Assembly (NCBI GenBank): GCA_965198655.1
Contig: OZ240668.1
Location: 2,976,001-3,040,000 of the forward strand
Length of the DNA stretch: 64,000 bases
DNA from: Lichenicola sp965198655
GTDB lineage: Bacteria; Pseudomonadota; Alphaproteobacteria; Acetobacterales; Acetobacteraceae
Reading direction: 5' to 3'
Shown in pieces: positions 1 through 8,392 of the stretch. The notes beneath the pieces are model-generated. The model searched no databases. It was not told where the DNA came from and worked only from the letters and a program-made list of their open reading frames with translations. A program made the position numbers and the translations under genes. Numbering within the stretch: position 1 is the first letter of the stretch; each line of letters begins with the position of its first letter.

Positions 1-2138
1 ACCTCGAGCGCCTCGCGCGCGTGGTGACGATCCAGCAGCGGGAGGGCGAGGACTGGGCGGTTCCGGACACCCTGATCGGCACCGACAGCCATACGCCGAT
101 GGTGAACGGGATCGGCGTTCTCGGCTGGGGGGTGGGGGGCCTGGAAGCCGAGGGCGCGATGTTCGGGATCCCGGTCGCGTTGCGCGTGCCGGACGTCATC
201 GGCGTCCGGTTGAACGGACGGTTGCCCGAGGGAAGCTTCGCAACCGACATGGCGCTCCGGGTCACGCATCTGCTGAGGAAGGCCGGCGTCAGCGGCGAGT
301 TCGTGGAGTTCTGCGGCCCGGGCGTCGGGACGCTCACGGCCGGACAACGCGCCGTGATCTCGAACATGGCTCCGGAATACGGCGCCAGCACCGGGATGTT
401 CCCGATCGACGACCAGACGCTCGCCTATCTCTCGTCGACCGGCCGCGACCCGGTCCACGTTGCCCTGGTCGAGGCCTATGCCAGGCACCAGGGGCTCTGG
501 TACGACCCATCGAACGTTCCGACCTATACCGGGCTGCTGGACCTCGACCTGGCGACGATCCGTCCATCCGTCGCGGGGCCGCGAAGGCCGCAGGACCTGC
601 TCGATCCGTCGCAGGTCGGCGCCGCACTCGCGGCCGTCGGCGTGGACGCGTCGTCGCGTGGCGACGCCAACCCGATCCCGCGCGGCGACGCCGACCCGAT
701 CCCGCCCGACGCCGTCGCCATAGCGGCCCTGACTTCCTGCACCAACACCTCCGACTACGGGCTTCTGGTCGCCGCCGGGCTGGTGGCACGCAAGGCCCGC
801 AGGCTGGGGCTTGCGGTCCCGAGCTGGGTCAAGACCTCCCTGACGCCGGGATCACCGTCGGCCGAACGCCGCCTCCGGCGCGCCGGGCTGCTGGAAGACC
901 TGGAGGCGCTCGGTTTCGGCATCGCGGGCTATGGCTGCGCCACCTGCATCGGGAACTCGGGACCGTTGAAGCCCGACGTCGCCGCGGCCATCACCGCCGG
1001 CACGCTCAGGCCGGTCGCGGTGCTGTCGGGGAACCGCAACTTCTCCGGCCGCGTCCATCCCCAGATCGATGCGGCCCTGCTCTGCTCGCCGCCGCTGGTG
1101 CTGGCCTATGCGCTCGCCGGGCGCGCCGGCCTCGACGTGACCAGCGCGCCGTTGGGGTTCGGGCCGGATGGCAAGCCGGTCCTGCTGCAGGAGCTCTGGC
1201 CGCATTCCTCCGAGATCGAGTCGATCGTGCGGTCCAGCACGCGGAAGGAGGACATCGCCAACGCCGCGGCGGAAGCCGACGCCTCGGCCGCCTGGGCCGC
1301 GCTGCCGGAGATCGGCGGCGCGCTCTACCCGTGGGATCCGACCTCCACCTACCTCCGGCCGCCGCCCTTCGTCGCCCTGGCGGAGGCGCGGGAACCGTCC
1401 GATGTCCTGGACGCCGCGGTGCTGATGGTGCTGGGCGACGACGTCACCACCGACCACATCTCCCCTGCCGGCGCGATCCCGCGTCGCGGCGATGCCGCAT
1501 CCTGGCTGATCGACCGCGGCGAACGGCCGGACGACCTCAACGTCTTCTCCTCGCGCCGCGGCAACTGGGAGGTCATGCTGCGTGGCCTGTTCTCCAACAC
1601 GGGGATCGTCAACCACCTGGCGCCGGACCTGAAGCCCGGCGAGACGGTCTTCCAGGGCACCGGGGAGGCGATGCCGATATGGCGGGCGGCGGCGCGCTAC
1701 GGCGAGCTGTCGCGGCCGGTGGTGATCGTCGCCGGCGAACGCTACGGCGCCGGCTCGTCGCGGGACTGGGCCGCCAAGGGCGTTCACCTGCTGGGCGTCA
1801 GGGCGATCCTGGCGAACAGCTTCGAGAGGATTCACCGCTCGAACCTCATCGGCATGGGAATCCTGCCGCTCCGCCTACCAGCGGGCTGGCGCTTTGACGG
1901 CATGGGGCTGGTCGCGGACGACCGGATCGAGATCGCCTGGGATCCCGCGATGCTGGAGCCGCACGGGACGATCGCCGTGACGCTTCGGCGCGGCGACGGG
2001 AAGGTGCTGGAAGGCCGCGCCGTCGCGTTGCTGGAAACGGGTCGCGACGTCCGCCTGATCCGGGGAGGCGGCATGATCCCGATGATCCTGCGCAAGACCA
2101 TCGATGCCGATGGCGGGCTCCGCGTCGGTGCGGAGTGA
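1..2138 (+). CDS. Aconitase-family hydro-lyase (5' end outside window)
   Basis: The frame is open from base 3 and has no upstream stop, so the first residues lie outside the window. The product is an iron-sulfur hydro-lyase of the AcnA/IRP1 family. Visible motifs are GTDSHTPMVNG near the start, the cluster cysteines in SCTNTS and in GYGCATCIGNSG, VTTDHISPAG at the start of the swivel region, and GAGSSRDWAAKG. The segment around TPGSPSAERRL differs from the usual APGS-VVT-YL of housekeeping AcnA, so this may be a specialised paralogue. The stop overlaps a GTGA sequence at 2135, and the next gene is an organic-anion carrier, then a lactonase-type protein. This context suggests a tricarboxylate or sugar-acid catabolic set rather than the TCA-cycle copy. 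A 24-bp tandem duplication at 657-704 encodes RGDANPIP/RGDADPIP in a linker. The family is certain; the substrate is unknown. Confidence 0.85.
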   Translation, partial: LERLARVVTIQQREGEDWAVPDTLIGTDSHTPMVNGIGVLGWGVGGLEAEGAMFGIPVALRVPDVIGVRLNGRLPEGSFATDMALRVTHLLRKAGVSGEFVEFCGPGVGTLTAGQRAVISNMAPEYGASTGMFPIDDQTLAYLSSTGRDPVHVALVEAYARHQGLWYDPSNVPTYTGLLDLDLATIRPSVAGPRRPQDLLDPSQVGAALAAVGVDASSRGDANPIPRGDADPIPPDAVAIAALTSCTNTSDYGLLVAAGLVARKARRLGLAVPSWVKTSLTPGSPSAERRLRRAGLLEDLEALGFGIAGYGCATCIGNSGPLKPDVAAAITAGTLRPVAVLSGNRNFSGRVHPQIDAALLCSPPLVLAYALAGRAGLDVTSAPLGFGPDGKPVLLQELWPHSSEIESIVRSSTRKEDIANAAAEADASAAWAALPEIGGALYPWDPTSTYLRPPPFVALAEAREPSDVLDAAVLMVLGDDVTTDHISPAGAIPRRGDAASWLIDRGERPDDLNVFSSRRGNWEVMLRGLFSNTGIVNHLAPDLKPGETVFQGTGEAMPIWRAAARYGELSRPVVIVAGERYGAGSSRDWAAKGVHLLGVRAILANSFERIHRSNLIGMGILPLRLPAGWRFDGMGLVADDRIEIAWDPAMLEPHGTIAVTLRRGDGKVLEGRAVALLETGRDVRLIRGGGMIPMILRKTIDADGGLRVGAE

Positions 2139-2173
2139 CGAGGTGCCGCATGAAGGCTTTTCGGAGAAACGGG

Positions 2174-3526
2174 ATGCCCGCCGTTGGTGAACTCGACGAA
2201 GACCTCGTGGACCCTCGTCTGGAGCACCGCACGCGTCGCGTCGTGTTCTGGCGCATCGTGCCGCTGTGCTTCATCCTCTACGTCATCGCCTACCTGGACC
2301 GGTCGAACATCGGCTACGCGGCGCTCCAGATGAACCGGGAGCTCGCGCTGAGCAGCGAAGCGTTCGGCCTCGCGTCGGGCATCTTCTTCATCGGCTACTT
2401 CCTGTTCGAGATCCCGAGCAACGTCCTGCTGGTCCGGTTCGGCGCACGGATCTGGATCACGCGCATCCTGGTGAGCTGGAGCGTGCTGGTCTGTCTCGAA
2501 GGCATGGTCCAGACGCCGCTCCAGCTCTACGTCCTGCGTTTCCTGCTCGGCATCGCGGAGGCCGGGTTCTTCCCCGGCATCATCGTCTACCTGACGTACT
2601 GGTTCTCGGCGAAGGACCGCGCCAGCGCGATCGCCTGCTTCACGACCGCCATACCGGCGTCCTACATCATAGGAGCGTCTTCCAGCACCTGGATCATGCA
2701 GCACCTGCACCTGTTCGGCATCAGCGGCTGGCGCTGGATGCTGGTCCTGGAAGGAATCCTGGCCCTGCTCGGCGGCATCGGGTCGTTCTTTCTCCTGCTC
2801 GACAGTCCGGCGCAGGCGCGCTGGTTGACCGGCAGACAGCGCGCCTGGCTGGTCGAGGAACTCCGCCGGGACGACCAGGCCGTCGACGGCGCGCAGCATC
2901 TCTCGATCATGCAGGCGATCTGGCACCCGAAGGTGCTGCTGCTGTCACTGGTCTACCTGGTCTACCAGAGCGGCAGCCTGGGGATCGGCTACTGGATGCC
3001 GCAGATCATCCATGCGCTGTCCGCCCGGCTCAGCGAGGTCGAGATCGGTCTCGTGGCGGTGATACCCTACCTGGTGGCGATGGTGGCGATGGTCCTGTGG
3101 TCGCGCAGGTCCGACAGCAGGAACGAGCGCAAGCTCCATGCGGCGCTGCCGCTGCTGCTGGCGGCCATAGCGCTCCTGCTCGCCGGCCTGGTCAGGCAAC
3201 CGATCCTCGCATTGTCCTGCGTGACCGCGGCACTGACCGGTCTCTACTCGTTCAAGTCCCCGTTCTGGGCGATCCCCAACCTCTTCCTGCACCGGTCGAC
3301 TGCGGCCGTTTCGGTCGCGATCATCAACTCCATCGGCAACCTCGGCGGCTTCCTCGGCCCGTTCCTGATCGGCGTCGTCAAGGAGAGGACGGGATCCGCC
3401 CTGTCCGGACTGTTGTTCCTGAGCGGCCTGCTCCTCGTCGCCTTCCTGCTGACCGTTCTCATGCGCCTGCCCATGGCCCAGCGGACCAACCCGGCATCGA
3501 AGCCGGAACTCGTCGGGCATGCATGA
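2174..3526 (+). CDS. MFS transporter, anion:cation symporter type
   Basis: This is a 450-residue inner-membrane carrier with about 12 hydrophobic segments. The first ends in the AYLDRSNIGYA signature typical of the anion:cation symporter (phthalate/tartrate/glucarate permease) family. I chose ATG 2174 because GGAGAA lies 7 bases upstream and the product then starts just before the first membrane segment. ATG 2150, or GTG 2135 overlapping the aconitase stop, are alternatives. It sits between an aconitase paralogue and a lactonase-type protein, with overlapping ends on the 3' side, so the three are probably co-transcribed. It presumably imports the organic acid they process. The exact substrate cannot be read from the sequence. 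Confidence 0.85.
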   Translation: MPAVGELDEDLVDPRLEHRTRRVVFWRIVPLCFILYVIAYLDRSNIGYAALQMNRELALSSEAFGLASGIFFIGYFLFEIPSNVLLVRFGARIWITRILVSWSVLVCLEGMVQTPLQLYVLRFLLGIAEAGFFPGIIVYLTYWFSAKDRASAIACFTTAIPASYIIGASSSTWIMQHLHLFGISGWRWMLVLEGILALLGGIGSFFLLLDSPAQARWLTGRQRAWLVEELRRDDQAVDGAQHLSIMQAIWHPKVLLLSLVYLVYQSGSLGIGYWMPQIIHALSARLSEVEIGLVAVIPYLVAMVAMVLWSRRSDSRNERKLHAALPLLLAAIALLLAGLVRQPILALSCVTAALTGLYSFKSPFWAIPNLFLHRSTAAVSVAIINSIGNLGGFLGPFLIGVVKERTGSALSGLLFLSGLLLVAFLLTVLMRLPMAQRTNPASKPELVGHA

Positions 3527-4763
3527 GGCCGTCGGCGTGCCGATGATGGGTCAGGTGCGGCATGTCATCGGCAGACGGACCGCACTCGTCGCCGGCGGGG
3601 CGTTTCTCGCCCTGCCGGCCCAGCGTGGTGCAGCGGCCCACACCACAACGACCTCCTGGACGAACGGAAAGACGCAGATGCCCGAAGCGCCGAACGCTGC
3701 CTACACCGCCTATGTCGGCTGCCGCACCACCAAGGCACGCGGTGCGCGGGGAACGGGCATCAACGTCTACCGGCTGGACCGGCCTGACGGCGCGTGGACC
3801 CATGTCCAGTTGCTGTCCGACATCGTCAACCCGTCCTTCCTCGCCCTGGACCGCACCGACCGCTTCCTCTACGCCGTGCACGGCGACGGCGCCGAGGCGA
3901 GCGCGTTCGCCGTCGAGCCCGATACCGGACGCCTCGCCTTCATCAACCGGGTCGAGACCGGAGGCCGCAATCCGGTCCACCTGGCGATCGATCCCGGCAA
4001 CAGGTTCCTCGTGGTGGCGAACCACAGCAGTTCCTCGGTGTCCGTGATCGCCGTGGACACGCGCACCGGCGGGCTGGGACGCGTGGTGGATCTGGTCGAA
4101 CTGACGGGAGCGATCGGTCCGGACCGGGTCGAGCAGCCTTACGCGAAGCCGCATCAGGTTCAGTTCGATCCGCTGGGACGCTTCATCATCGTGCCCGACA
4201 AGGGCCTGGACCGGATCTTCGGCTTCCAGCTCGAACCGCTCACCGGAAAGCTGCGTCCGACCGGGCAGGCATCGGTGGCGGCGCGCGCCGGGTCCGGACC
4301 GCGCCATGTCGGGCTCCATCCGACCGGACGGTTCGCCTACGTCCTGAACGAGCTGGACTCCACGATCACCGCCTACCGCTACGACCAGGCGAGCGGATCG
4401 ATGACGCCGATGCAGATCCTGTCGGGCCTTGCCGACACCTTCACCGGCAACAGCCGTGCCGCCGAAATCGTCGTCTCGGCGAAAGGCGACTTCGTCTACG
4501 CGTCCAACCGCGGCGACGACACGGTGGCCGTGTTCGCGGTCGATGACGCGACCGGCCGGCTGAGCGCGCTGCAATGGGTGGCCGCAGGCGGGCGGACGCC
4601 ACGGTTCATGACGCTTCATCCCGATGGCGGGTTCCTCCACGTCGCATCCGAGGACGACGACGTCATCACGACGTTCCGCATCGAGGAGGGCAGGCTGGTA
4701 CGGGACGGCATCGCGGCACGCACCGGCAGTCCGGTCTGCATCGTGTTCCGGCCCTGCCCGTGA
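3519..4763 (+). CDS. Exported lactonase-type seven-bladed beta-propeller protein
   Basis: The 414-residue product begins with a twin-arginine-like leader (GRRTALVAGG, then a hydrophobic stretch ending at AAA), pointing to Tat export. The rest is a repeated propeller of the 6-phosphogluconolactonase/YbhE and carboxy-muconate cyclase family: blade motifs such as PSFLALDRTDRFLYAVHG, PHQVQFDPLGRFIIVPD and PRHVGLHPTGRFAYVLNE recur. The ATG overlaps the MFS stop by 8 bases; ATG 3543 would give a more usual leader length. A periplasmic lactone hydrolase feeding an importer and an aconitase-type enzyme would make sense, but many members of this family have no proven activity. Confidence 0.8.
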   Translation: MHEAVGVPMMGQVRHVIGRRTALVAGGAFLALPAQRGAAAHTTTTSWTNGKTQMPEAPNAAYTAYVGCRTTKARGARGTGINVYRLDRPDGAWTHVQLLSDIVNPSFLALDRTDRFLYAVHGDGAEASAFAVEPDTGRLAFINRVETGGRNPVHLAIDPGNRFLVVANHSSSSVSVIAVDTRTGGLGRVVDLVELTGAIGPDRVEQPYAKPHQVQFDPLGRFIIVPDKGLDRIFGFQLEPLTGKLRPTGQASVAARAGSGPRHVGLHPTGRFAYVLNELDSTITAYRYDQASGSMTPMQILSGLADTFTGNSRAAEIVVSAKGDFVYASNRGDDTVAVFAVDDATGRLSALQWVAAGGRTPRFMTLHPDGGFLHVASEDDDVITTFRIEEGRLVRDGIAARTGSPVCIVFRPCP

Positions 4764-4833
4764 AGCGGCCCTGGTCGTGAAGCGGCTTGCGCCGGCTTAA
4801 CGAGAAGCGGGACATCGACTACGCTCCCGCGCG

Positions 4834-5778
4834 ATGAGCCGCCCTTCCGCAGCGACGTTCCATCGTGAGGTCGCAGGTCTGATCGTCCAGCAGTTGCGCA
4901 GCGACGGCGCGGCTCCGGGGACGCTGCTGTCGGAGAACCTGCTGGCCCGGGCGTTGAACATCTCGCGATCACCGATCCGCGGCGCACTCCAGCTGCTTCT
5001 CGACGCGGGAAGCCTGACACGGTCGGACAATGGCAGGATCGTGCTGGTCCGTCTTCCCGGCGTCGGCGAGCCGGCGACGCAAGCCGACCGAGACGAGGGA
5101 ACGATCGAGCGGCTGTATTGGCAGGTCGCCGCGGATCGACTGGCCGGACGGCTGCCGGACCTGTCCGGCGAAGCCGAGCTGATGCGCCGCTACGACGTGC
5201 CGCGAGGCGTCATCGGGCGCATGCTCAGGCAGATCATGGCCGAAGGCTGGGTCGAGCCGGCGCCGGCCGGAAAATGGCTGTTCCTGCCGCTCATCGATGG
5301 TCCGGAGAGCTACGACGAGTCGTATCGCTTCCGCCGGATCATGGAGCCGGCGGCCCTGAACGAGCCCGGCTACACCCTCCCGACCGTCGTCCTGCAACGC
5401 CTGAGACGGGAGCAGGAATACCTGACGGCGAACGTCTCGGCCGCATCTCCGCGCGAGATCTTCGAGCTGAACTCCGGCTTCCATCTCGCCCTCACCGAAG
5501 CCTCGAGGAACCGCTTTCTCGTCGACGCGGCGCTGCGCATCATCCGGCTTCGAAGGGTGGTCGGCTACGTCATCGCGCTCGACCGGGATCGCCTCGCCGT
5601 CCAGTCGACCGAACATCTCGAGATCCTGTCGCTGCTGGAGGCCGGTCGGCAGCAGGACGCCGCCACCTGCTTGCTGCGCCACCTGGACAACGGTCGAAGC
5701 TCGAAGGCTCGCCTGCTGGAGCGAAGCCGCCTGGAGCTTTCGGGGCTCGTCCCGACGCTTCAATGCCCTCCATCGTGA
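4834..5778 (+). CDS. GntR/FCD-type regulator with two winged-helix modules
   Basis: This 314-residue regulator begins with a GntR winged helix (residues about 8-70, LSENLLARALNISRSPIRGALQ). A second, related winged-helix-like segment follows at about 92-152 (GEAELMRRYDVPRGVIGRMLRQ). The C-terminal half looks like an FCD ligand domain: EPAALNEPG, then H in the FHLALTEASRN helix, an RRVVGY segment and H in TEHLEILSLLE. It lies 70 bases after the transporter/lactonase genes on the same strand and probably controls them in response to their substrate. No convincing Shine-Dalgarno sequence precedes ATG 4834. Confidence 0.8.
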   Translation: MSRPSAATFHREVAGLIVQQLRSDGAAPGTLLSENLLARALNISRSPIRGALQLLLDAGSLTRSDNGRIVLVRLPGVGEPATQADRDEGTIERLYWQVAADRLAGRLPDLSGEAELMRRYDVPRGVIGRMLRQIMAEGWVEPAPAGKWLFLPLIDGPESYDESYRFRRIMEPAALNEPGYTLPTVVLQRLRREQEYLTANVSAASPREIFELNSGFHLALTEASRNRFLVDAALRIIRLRRVVGYVIALDRDRLAVQSTEHLEILSLLEAGRQQDAATCLLRHLDNGRSSKARLLERSRLELSGLVPTLQCPPS

Positions 5779-6131
5779 AAGGCCGTTCCGGACGCAATCC
5801 TTGGGGCCAGGGGGCCGTACCGGCGGCATGATCCGTTCGCTTTGATTCGCGGCGCATGTCCTGGTTCGTCGTCGGATCGAGCGTCCTTATCCTTTGGATG
5901 AACGCGGCGGGCGCAACTGCAGCCCGACCGGAGCCGGATCGACGTCCGGTTCCCACCTGGCCGGGCGCAGAACCACGGCCAGGCAAGCCGGAGCACCCGG
6001 CCGTGCCGATGCCGCGACGCCGGACTGGGCGGCATGACGACCCCGTCCTGGACCGCGCTTGAACCGGGCGCGCTGGACGGACGCGGTGGAGACGGTCAGG
6101 CTTCGCCGCTTCGACGACCGCCGAGGTGAGC
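5779..6131. other. Intergenic stretch without a supported gene
   Basis: There are 353 bases between the regulator stop and the sedolisin start. Short open frames exist on both strands, but none has a ribosome-binding site together with a plausible protein. I see no RNA gene, repeat copy or clear terminator. The last bases (CCGAGG at 6121-6126) are the ribosome-binding site of the next gene. Confidence 0.6.
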
Positions 6132-7748
6132 ATGACTCCGCAGACCCCTTCCGCCCTATCGAACCCGCCGGCCGGCTTCCGCGCCCTGAGCGGCAGCTGC
6201 CGCACCCTGCCCGCCGGCAGCACCCGTGTCGGCGCGGTGCCGGACGACCACGTGGTCGAGGCCAGCATCTACCTGAAGCCGCATGACGAGGCGGCGCTGA
6301 ACCGGGAGCTGGCGGCGATCGCCGATCCGGACGCGAAGCGCGCCCACCTCGCGACGGCGCGCGCGGCCCTCTACCGCGACGACATACGGCAGGTCTCGGC
6401 CTACGCGTCGAGCCACGGGCTCACGGTGACGCAGGCGGCCCCCGCCCGGCGCCTGGTGCAGGTGGCCGGCAGCCCGAGCGCGATCGGGGCGGCGTTCGGC
6501 ACCGCTCTATCGATGTACCACGCCGGCGGGGTCGAGTTCCGCGGCCATTCCGGCGAGGTGCAACTGCCGGAGCACCTGCACGGGCTGGTGGAGTCCGTGC
6601 TCGGGCTGGACACCCGCGCCATCGCCCATACCCGGATCGTGCGGCCGCGCCTGGCGCAGCCGGCCGGGCTGGAGCCGAACAAGATCGGCCCGTTGTACGA
6701 CTTCCCGACCGGGGTGACCGGCTCCGGAGTCACCATCGGGCTGATCGAGCTCGGCGGCGGCTACAAGCCGTCGGACAACGCCGCCGCGTTCAAGGCGATG
6801 GGGCTGGCGGTGCCGCGGGTGATCGCGGTGTCGGTGGACGGGGCCAAGAACACGCCCGGCTCGGATGCCGACGGCGAGGTGGCGCTCGACATCCAGGTGT
6901 CGGGCGGCCTGGCGCCGGGGGCGGAGATCGCGGTGTACTTCACGCCGAACACCGATGCCGGGTTCTCCGACGCGATCAGCCAGGCGGTGCACGACACCGC
7001 CAACAAGCCGTCGGTGATCTCCATTAGCTGGGGCGGGCCGGAAAGCACCTGGTCCGCCAGCTCGGTCACGACCATGAACGGGGTGCTGCAGGACGCGAGC
7101 CAGCTCGGCATCTCGGTCTACGTCGCGTCCGGCGACAGCCTGGCCACCGACGGCGTCGACGACGGCAAGGCGCATGTCGACTTCCCGGCTTCCTCGCCCT
7201 ACGCGATCGGCTGCGGCGGCACCCACATCACCCACTCCGCCACCAGCATCAGCGCGGAAGTGGTGTGGAACGACGACGCCTCGGGCGGCGGCGGCACCGG
7301 CGGCGGGATCAGCGACCTGTTCGGGGTGCCGTCGTTCCAGACCGGCGTGACGCTGCCGCCTAGCGTGAACGGCGGCCGGGTCGGCCGCGGCGTGCCGGAC
7401 GTCGCCGGCGACGCGTCGCCTTCCAGCGGCTACCTGATCGTGATCGACGGCAAGAAGGAGGTGGTGGGCGGCACCAGCGGGGTGGCGCCGCTCTGGGCCG
7501 GGCTGACCGCGCTGATCAACCAGAAGGCGGCGGTGCCGGTCGGCTTCCTGCCTCCCTTTCTTTATAAGCAGATCGAGGCGGGCAAGAAGCTGACGGTCGA
7601 GATCACGGAGGGCAACAACAAGCCGTCCAACTCGACGATCGGCTACGACGCCGGCCCGACCTGGAACGCCTGCACCGGCCTCGGCCGTCCGGACGGCAAG
7701 GCCTTGTTCGCGGCCCTGACCGCGCGCACCGCCACCGCTTCCGTGTAG
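6132..7748 (+). CDS. Sedolisin-family (S53, kumamolisin-like) acid serine protease
   Basis: The 538-residue proenzyme has an N-terminal activation domain of about 170 residues followed by a subtilisin-fold catalytic domain. The catalytic triad is visible as E249 and D253 (GEVALDIQ) and S449 (GGTSGVAPLWAG), with the oxyanion aspartate D335 in ASGDS. The spacings (4, 82 and 114 residues) equal those of kumamolisin E78/D82/D164/S278. I see no classical signal peptide, as in several kumamolisin-type proenzymes, so the export route is unclear. ATG 6132 was chosen because CCGAGG sits 5 bases upstream; GTG 6126 is the alternative. It appears monocistronic and is followed by a dispersed repeat. Confidence 0.9.
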   Translation: MTPQTPSALSNPPAGFRALSGSCRTLPAGSTRVGAVPDDHVVEASIYLKPHDEAALNRELAAIADPDAKRAHLATARAALYRDDIRQVSAYASSHGLTVTQAAPARRLVQVAGSPSAIGAAFGTALSMYHAGGVEFRGHSGEVQLPEHLHGLVESVLGLDTRAIAHTRIVRPRLAQPAGLEPNKIGPLYDFPTGVTGSGVTIGLIELGGGYKPSDNAAAFKAMGLAVPRVIAVSVDGAKNTPGSDADGEVALDIQVSGGLAPGAEIAVYFTPNTDAGFSDAISQAVHDTANKPSVISISWGGPESTWSASSVTTMNGVLQDASQLGISVYVASGDSLATDGVDDGKAHVDFPASSPYAIGCGGTHITHSATSISAEVVWNDDASGGGGTGGGISDLFGVPSFQTGVTLPPSVNGGRVGRGVPDVAGDASPSSGYLIVIDGKKEVVGGTSGVAPLWAGLTALINQKAAVPVGFLPPFLYKQIEAGKKLTVEITEGNNKPSNSTIGYDAGPTWNACTGLGRPDGKALFAALTARTATASV

Positions 7749-7776
7749 CAGCCGATTTGGAACCCGTGTTCGGCCA

Positions 7777-7903
7777 GGAAGCAAGGCCAGGGCTCTGCCC
7801 TGGACCCGCTGGGGCCGGAGGCCCCAGACCCCTATCACTTAAGAATTGGGTTTGAAGGGCTCCGCCCTTCATGAGGTCCAGGGGCAAAGCCCCTGGGTCT
7901 TCA
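7777..7903 (+). repeat. Dispersed compound-hairpin repeat, copy A (short form)
   Basis: This is one of four related copies in the window (others near 16911, 33493 and 39782), all in the same orientation. It contains GGGGCC-ggag-GGCCCC, AAGGGC-tccg-GCCCTT and AGGGGC-aaa-GCCCCT stems. It lacks the middle block with two CTGC-ttc-GCAG hairpins that the other three copies have. It ends at the ribH stop codon and lies between two convergent genes, so it may also act as a bidirectional terminator. Confidence 0.85.
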
Positions 7904-8389
7904 ATCGCCGCGCCCGATCCAATCCAGGATAGCGATGGCTTCCACGCAGGCCGCCGCCGCCTCGCGGCCCTTGTTGTGCACGTCCGGGCGCGAGCGCGAC
8001 ACCGCCTGCGCGTCGGTGTAAGTGGTGAGCACCCCGAAGGCGATCGGCACCCCGGTGTCGAGGGAGGCCTGCATCAGCCCCACCGTCGCACCCAGGCTGA
8101 TGAACTCGAAATGCGCGGTGTCGCCCTTGATCACGCAGCCGAGGCAGATCACGCCGCGGTAGCGACCGCAACGGGCCAGGGCCTGCGCGATCAGCGGCAG
8201 CTCGAACGCGCCGGGAGCGGCGATCACGTCCTCCCCGCACACGGCGATGTCGTGCTCGGCCAGCCATTCGGTGGCGCCGGCGCGCAGGCCGCCGGTCACC
8301 TCCTCGTTGAAGCGGCTGACCACCAGCGCCAGGCGCGGCGGGACGTCGAACCGCAGCGCCGGCGCCGCGGACGGGGTGTTGGTGCCCAT
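7901..8389 (-). CDS. ribH: 6,7-dimethyl-8-ribityllumazine synthase
   Basis: The 162-residue protein condenses 5-amino-6-ribitylamino-uracil with 3,4-dihydroxy-2-butanone 4-phosphate to give lumazine, the penultimate riboflavin step. Diagnostic motifs are SRFNEEVT (substrate loop), GAFELP, and KGDTAHFEF with the catalytic histidine. The length is normal for the family. It is the last gene of the ribD-ribE-ribBA-ribH operon and starts 3 bases after the ribBA stop, so it depends on the FMN riboswitch upstream of ribD. Confidence 0.97.
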   Translation of the reverse strand: MGTNTPSAAPALRFDVPPRLALVVSRFNEEVTGGLRAGATEWLAEHDIAVCGEDVIAAPGAFELPLIAQALARCGRYRGVICLGCVIKGDTAHFEFISLGATVGLMQASLDTGVPIAFGVLTTYTDAQAVSRSRPDVHNKGREAAAACVEAIAILDWIGRGD

Positions 8390-8392
8390 GTC

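Noticed and set aside
5856..6062. Small frame starting MSWFVVGSSVLILW
   Set aside because: No ribosome-binding site, and a Pro/Arg-rich body typical of random high-GC reading.
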